Assembly (NCBI GenBank): GCA_016713305.1
Contig: JADJPK010000031.1
Location: 682,001-746,000, forward strand
Reading direction: 5' to 3'
Source: Betaproteobacteria bacterium
GTDB taxonomy: Bacteria > Pseudomonadota > Gammaproteobacteria > Burkholderiales > Ga0077523
DNA length: 64,000 nucleotides
Both the position numbers and the translations under genes were made by a program. A model generated the notes under the pieces. The model ran no database searches, had not been told where the DNA came from, and saw only the letters and a program-made list of their open reading frames with translations. Positions 60,904 through 64,000 of this stretch are shown here, one piece after another (position 1 is the stretch's first letter; every line of letters begins with the position of its first letter).

Positions 60904-62428
60904 CGTGCGCCTCGTGCTGGGCAACCAGCTCACGCTGCGCAATCCGGCTCTCCCTGTTGCCGGCGCCGGCGGTGCCACCGTCCTCATGATCGAGGCCCCG
61001 GGCGAATCCACGCACGTGTGGAGCCACAAGGCGCGTATCGCGGTCTTCCTGGCGGCCATGCGCCACTTTCACCGCCTGCTCGCCGGAGAAGGCCTGCTTG
61101 TCGAATACGTGCGTCTCGACGATGACGACGCACCGGAGTTCCAGGTCCGCCTGGAAAATGCGCTGCGACGGCTGGGGGCCCGGACGCTCACGGTCGCGGA
61201 GCCGGGCGATCATCGTGTGGCCGAGCACATCAGGGCAGCATGCGAACGCCTGCGGGTTCTGCTGCGGGTGCAGCCGGATACGCACTTCATCGTGTCGACG
61301 GAGGAGTTCCGCGCCTGGGCCGGCGGGCGCGCGACGTTGCGGATGGAACACTTCTACCGGTACGTCCGCCGCCGCACGGGCATCCTCATGAATGGCAGCG
61401 AGCCCGAGGGCGGCGTCTGGAACCTGGATGGCGAGAACCGGCGGGGGTTCGGCCGGCAAGGTCCGGGACTCGTTCCTGCGCCACCCAGTTTCGTCCCCGA
61501 TGCGCTCACGGCGGAGGTGCTGGATCTCGTTTCCCAGCGCTTCGCCGATCATCCGGGAGATCTCGCGACTTTCGGCTGGCCGGTGACCCGCGAGCAGGCG
61601 CTCGTGGCATTGAAGTCCTTCGTGGACGATCGCCTCGCAGGTTTCGGCCCCTTCCAGGACGCCATGTGGTCGAGGCAGCCGCATCTGTGGCATTCGCTGC
61701 TGTCCTGCGCTCTCAATCTCGAACTGCTGGACCCGCGGGAAGTCATCGATGCTGCGCTCGAGGCCTATCGCCGGCATCGCCTTCCGCTCGCCAGCGTGGA
61801 AGGTTTCGTCCGGCAGATCCTTGGCTGGAGAGAATTCGTGCGCGGCGTGTACTGGCTCGACATGCCCGGGCTCGCACGGGCGAATCACTACGGTCACGAC
61901 AGACCGCTCCCCGGGTGGTTCTGGACCGGACATACCGGCATGAACTGCCTGCGCGAGGCGATCGGTCAGACGCTCTCGCTCGGGTACGCCCACCACATCC
62001 AGCGGCTGATGGTCATCGGCAACTTCGCCCTGCTTGCCGGCTTGCGCCCCCAGGAGGTGTCCGATTGGTTCCTGGCCGTGTACGTCGATGCCGTCGAGTG
62101 GGTGGAACTGCCGAACACGGCGGGCATGGCGCTGTACGCCAACGGCGGGCGCTTCACGAGCAAACCGTACGTCGCTTCCGGCGCTTACATTCAGCGGATG
62201 AGCGACTACTGCGGGGGCTGCCGCTACGATCCGGCCTCGCGCAGCGGCGCGCAGGCGTGCCCGGTCACGCTGCTATACTGGGCCTTCATCGACAGGCACG
62301 AGTCGTCGCTGTCGTCGAACCCGCGTACCACCTTGATGGCCAGGGGCGTGGCACGGCTGGGGTCCGGCGAACGCCGCACCTTGCGGCAGGAAGCGCAGCG
62401 CGTTCTCGCCACCATGGAAACTTTGTGA
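60893..62428 (+). CDS. Iron-sulfur cryptochrome/photolyase (FeS-BCP, CryB/PhrB-type)
   Basis: A 511-residue (6-4)-type bacterial cryptochrome/photolyase. Four cysteines for a [4Fe-4S] cluster are at 352 (GMNCLREA), 440 and 443 (YCGGCRYDP) and 456 (GAQACPVTLL), matching the spacing known for Agrobacterium PhrB. The N-terminal domain begins RLVLGNQLTLRNPAL, typical of this group, and the FAD domain includes QILGWREFVRGVYWLDMP. Relatives use a lumazine antenna and repair (6-4) photoproducts. It forms an operon with the B12 regulator and DUF2256 protein. Confidence 0.95.
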   Translation: MTADVRLVLGNQLTLRNPALPVAGAGGATVLMIEAPGESTHVWSHKARIAVFLAAMRHFHRLLAGEGLLVEYVRLDDDDAPEFQVRLENALRRLGARTLTVAEPGDHRVAEHIRAACERLRVLLRVQPDTHFIVSTEEFRAWAGGRATLRMEHFYRYVRRRTGILMNGSEPEGGVWNLDGENRRGFGRQGPGLVPAPPSFVPDALTAEVLDLVSQRFADHPGDLATFGWPVTREQALVALKSFVDDRLAGFGPFQDAMWSRQPHLWHSLLSCALNLELLDPREVIDAALEAYRRHRLPLASVEGFVRQILGWREFVRGVYWLDMPGLARANHYGHDRPLPGWFWTGHTGMNCLREAIGQTLSLGYAHHIQRLMVIGNFALLAGLRPQEVSDWFLAVYVDAVEWVELPNTAGMALYANGGRFTSKPYVASGAYIQRMSDYCGGCRYDPASRSGAQACPVTLLYWAFIDRHESSLSSNPRTTLMARGVARLGSGERRTLRQEAQRVLATMETL

Positions 62429-62522
62429 TGTTCAGACCGGCCGCCTCGCCCGGCGCCGCATTCCCTTTGTCCGGACCGGCACGCCCGCGCCACCGCTTCC
62501 GCGCGGCCCGGTCCTTTTCGAG

Positions 62523-63380
62523 ATGAGTTCGATGCTCTATCCGGAGATCTTCAAGTCCCTGGAACAGGTCCGCTGGAACATGGCCACCGACGTTCCCTGG
62601 GGCGAGTTCGATGCCTCCCTGCTCACCGAGGAGCAGGCCATGACGATCAAGATGAACGCGATCACCGAGTGGGCGGCACTTCCGGCCACGGAGATGTTCC
62701 TGCGGGACAATGCGAACGACAGCGACTTCTGCGCGTTCCTGTCCGTCTGGTTCTTCGAGGAGCAGAAGCACTCCCTCGTGCTCATCGAATACCTCCGCCG
62801 CTTTCGCCCGGATCTCGTGCCCACCGAGGACGAATTGCATGCGGTACGCTTCGAGTTCGATCCGGCACCGGCGCCCGAGACGCTCATGCTGCATTTCTGC
62901 GGAGAGATCCGCCTCAATCACTGGTACCGGTGCGCGGCCGACTGGCACACCGAACCGGTCATCAAGCACATCTACCGCCTCATCTCCCGCGACGAGGCGC
63001 GGCATGCCGGCGCATATCTTCAATACATGCGGCGCCTGGTCGAACGCCTGGGCGACGATGCCCGCGCTGCCTTCGCCCGGATCGGCATGCTGATGGCCAG
63101 TTCCGCCCGCAGCAGCAAGCCGCTGCACCCGACCAACCTGCACGTGAACCGCCAGCTCTTTCCGAATGACACGGTGCAGTCGCGCCTGCCGGACCCGAAG
63201 TGGCTGGAACGCTGGCTCGATGAGCAGATCCGCTTCGGACGCGAATGGGAAGGCAAGGTCGTCGGCATGATCCTCAAGAACCTCTCCCTCCTGTTCGACC
63301 GGACTTTCGCCACGGTTGCCGATCTCAATCGCTATCGCAAGGAGATCGTGAAGCCTCTGGACGCCCCACGGCCCGCATGA
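62523..63380 (+). CDS. Ferritin-like diiron protein (acyl-ACP desaturase-like)
   Basis: A 285-residue helical protein with two iron-ligand patterns, FFEEQKHSLVLIEYL (EExxH) and ISRDEARHAGAYL (DExxHA), and an earlier glutamate in ITEWAALPATEMF. This suits the ferritin-like/acyl-ACP desaturase superfamily. It lacks a signal peptide. It starts 94 nt after the cryptochrome gene and its stop overlaps the next gene (ATGA). A desaturase role in lipid modification would fit the lipid genes upstream but is not proven. Confidence 0.78.
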   Translation: MSSMLYPEIFKSLEQVRWNMATDVPWGEFDASLLTEEQAMTIKMNAITEWAALPATEMFLRDNANDSDFCAFLSVWFFEEQKHSLVLIEYLRRFRPDLVPTEDELHAVRFEFDPAPAPETLMLHFCGEIRLNHWYRCAADWHTEPVIKHIYRLISRDEARHAGAYLQYMRRLVERLGDDARAAFARIGMLMASSARSSKPLHPTNLHVNRQLFPNDTVQSRLPDPKWLERWLDEQIRFGREWEGKVVGMILKNLSLLFDRTFATVADLNRYRKEIVKPLDAPRPA

Positions 63381-63865
63381 AGCATCCGGCCCCCGGATTC
63401 GAGGCAAAAATCTGCGCTCCCGAGACCATCGCGGGACGTGCCGGGCAACTGCCGCATCCGGTCGTCTTCACCAACGGCGTCTTCGACATCCTGCATCGCG
63501 GTCACGTCACGTATCTCGCCCAGGCTCGGGCGCTGGGCGCGAGCCTGGTCGTGGGCCTCAATTCCGATGCGTCGGTCAAACGCCTGGGCAAAGGTGACGA
63601 CCGGCCCGTCAATCGCCTCGAGGACCGGATGGCCGTCATCGCAGCCCTCGAATCCGTGGCGCTGGTCACCAGTTTCGAGACGGACACGCCCCTGGACCTC
63701 ATCCTCCAGGTGCGTCCCGACGTGCTGGTGAAAGGCGGCGACTGGACGGTGGACCGCATCGTCGGCGCGGCCGAGGTGATCGGCTGGGGCGGCAACGTCC
63801 ATTCCATCCCTTTCGAACACGAACGTTCCACGACCGCCCTGCTGAACCGTATCCGGCTTAGCTGA
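63377..63865 (+). CDS. rfaE2: D-glycero-beta-D-manno-heptose 1-phosphate adenylyltransferase
   Basis: A 162-residue nucleotidyltransferase of the cytidylyltransferase-like fold, equivalent to the C-terminal domain of HldE (RfaE2). The HxGH motif is HRGHVTYL within TNGVFDILHRGHV, followed by GLNSDASVKRLGKGDDRPVN and LVKGGDW. It activates heptose for LPS core synthesis. The separate kinase domain gene (HldA) is not in the window. The ATG overlaps the diiron protein's stop. Confidence 0.94.
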   Translation: MKHPAPGFEAKICAPETIAGRAGQLPHPVVFTNGVFDILHRGHVTYLAQARALGASLVVGLNSDASVKRLGKGDDRPVNRLEDRMAVIAALESVALVTSFETDTPLDLILQVRPDVLVKGGDWTVDRIVGAAEVIGWGGNVHSIPFEHERSTTALLNRIRLS

Positions 63866-63932
63866 GCTCACACCGACATCGCCTGTCCAGGACCCCCTTC
63901 CCGCGGAGGTCATACATTTTTTTGGCCATAAA

Positions 63933-63971
63933 ATGAAAAAAATGCTAAAGATGAAAAAAATGAAACCGTAA
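63933..63971 (+). other. AT-rich tract with a possible 12-codon Lys/Met leader reading frame
   Basis: The tract 63911-63971 is exceptionally A/T-rich for this sequence. It has two copies of ATGAAAAAAATG 18 bases apart and reads as M-K-K-M-L-K-M-K-K-M-K-P-stop. No ribosome site precedes the first ATG, so translation is doubtful. It may be a promoter with an UP-element for the next gene. Confidence 0.3.
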
Positions 63972-63985
63972 CTGGAGACATGTGG

Positions 63986-64000
63986 ATGCAAGACCCCGAT
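63986..64000 (+). CDS. Start of the next gene, cut by the window edge
   Basis: An ATG at 63986, with GGAG eight bases before it, begins M-Q-D-P-D and runs off the end. An ATG at 63980 in the same frame sits too close to that site. Only five codons are visible, so the product cannot be guessed. Confidence 0.35.

Noticed and set aside
50098..62428. Genomic island or phage-derived origin of the light cluster
   Set aside because: No integrase, no flanking repeats, no tRNA at its edge, and base composition looks like the rest by eye.

Overview
The window is a stretch of a high-GC chromosome, most likely from a betaproteobacterium. The evidence is the gene order pilR-pilS / PP0621-type protein / tRNA-Pro / ispB // rplU-rpmA-obgE-proB / CNP1-like protein, the nrdA-nrdB pair, the PxpBCA 5-oxoprolinase set, a PAAKK-repeat histone H1-like protein and a rubrerythrin / Fe-S protein / DUF3501 cluster. 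There is no sign of an integrated phage, transposon or CRISPR array. Genes are tightly packed, often with 4-nt stop/start overlaps.

Layout. 1-8136 (minus): a compact type II secretion/type IV pilus-like assembly operon (gspG, gspF, gspE, PilM/N/O/P-like genes, gspD), running off the left edge. 8392-14648: a YbdK-type ligase, an M14 zinc peptidase-like protein, an EEP-fold phosphatase/nuclease, a Tat-exported RidA-like protein, a MATE pump and a small acidic protein. 14667-19303: otnK/otnC for four-carbon acid sugars, a small cytochrome c, a GST, a KTSC protein and a DUF302 protein. 19669-20290: histone H1-like repeat protein. 20853-25118: nrdA-nrdB with a recognisable promoter and two NrdR boxes. 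25296-31610: deacetylase-fold protein, ampD, pilR, pilS, tRNA-Pro and ispB. 31708-34687: rplU-rpmA-obgE-proB, followed by a duplicated hairpin-rich 54-bp repeat. 34837-38089: a rubrerythrin operon behind a promoter covered by two inverted repeats. 38086-49856: mixed metabolic and envelope genes, including pxpBCA, a serine beta-lactamase-like protein, a secreted YqgE-like protein, a di-heme oxidase and an enolase-superfamily enzyme.

The most striking part is 50098-62428. A MerR-type regulator carries a C-terminal B12-binding domain with the W-x9-EH signature and cobalt-ligand histidine of CarH/LitR photoreceptors. It is read rightward with a 45-residue zinc-ribbon (DUF2256) protein and an iron-sulfur cryptochrome/photolyase whose four cluster cysteines are visible. 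Divergently, an eleven-gene operon runs leftward: small exported protein, folE2, FAD oxidoreductase, DUF1365, cyclopropane-type methyltransferase, chalcone isomerase-like protein, GPH-type transporter, DUF3833 lipoprotein, SDR, SnoaL-like protein and a classical photolyase. The shared promoter region holds an inverted repeat TTGTCCA-N10-TGGACAA. I read this as a light- and photo-oxidative-stress regulon combining DNA repair with membrane-lipid modification.

Five single-base frameshifts interrupt otherwise intact genes (gspF, the H1-like gene, nrdB twice, cfa). Each gene becomes full length when one base is restored (or removed) per site, so consensus error is the likeliest explanation.
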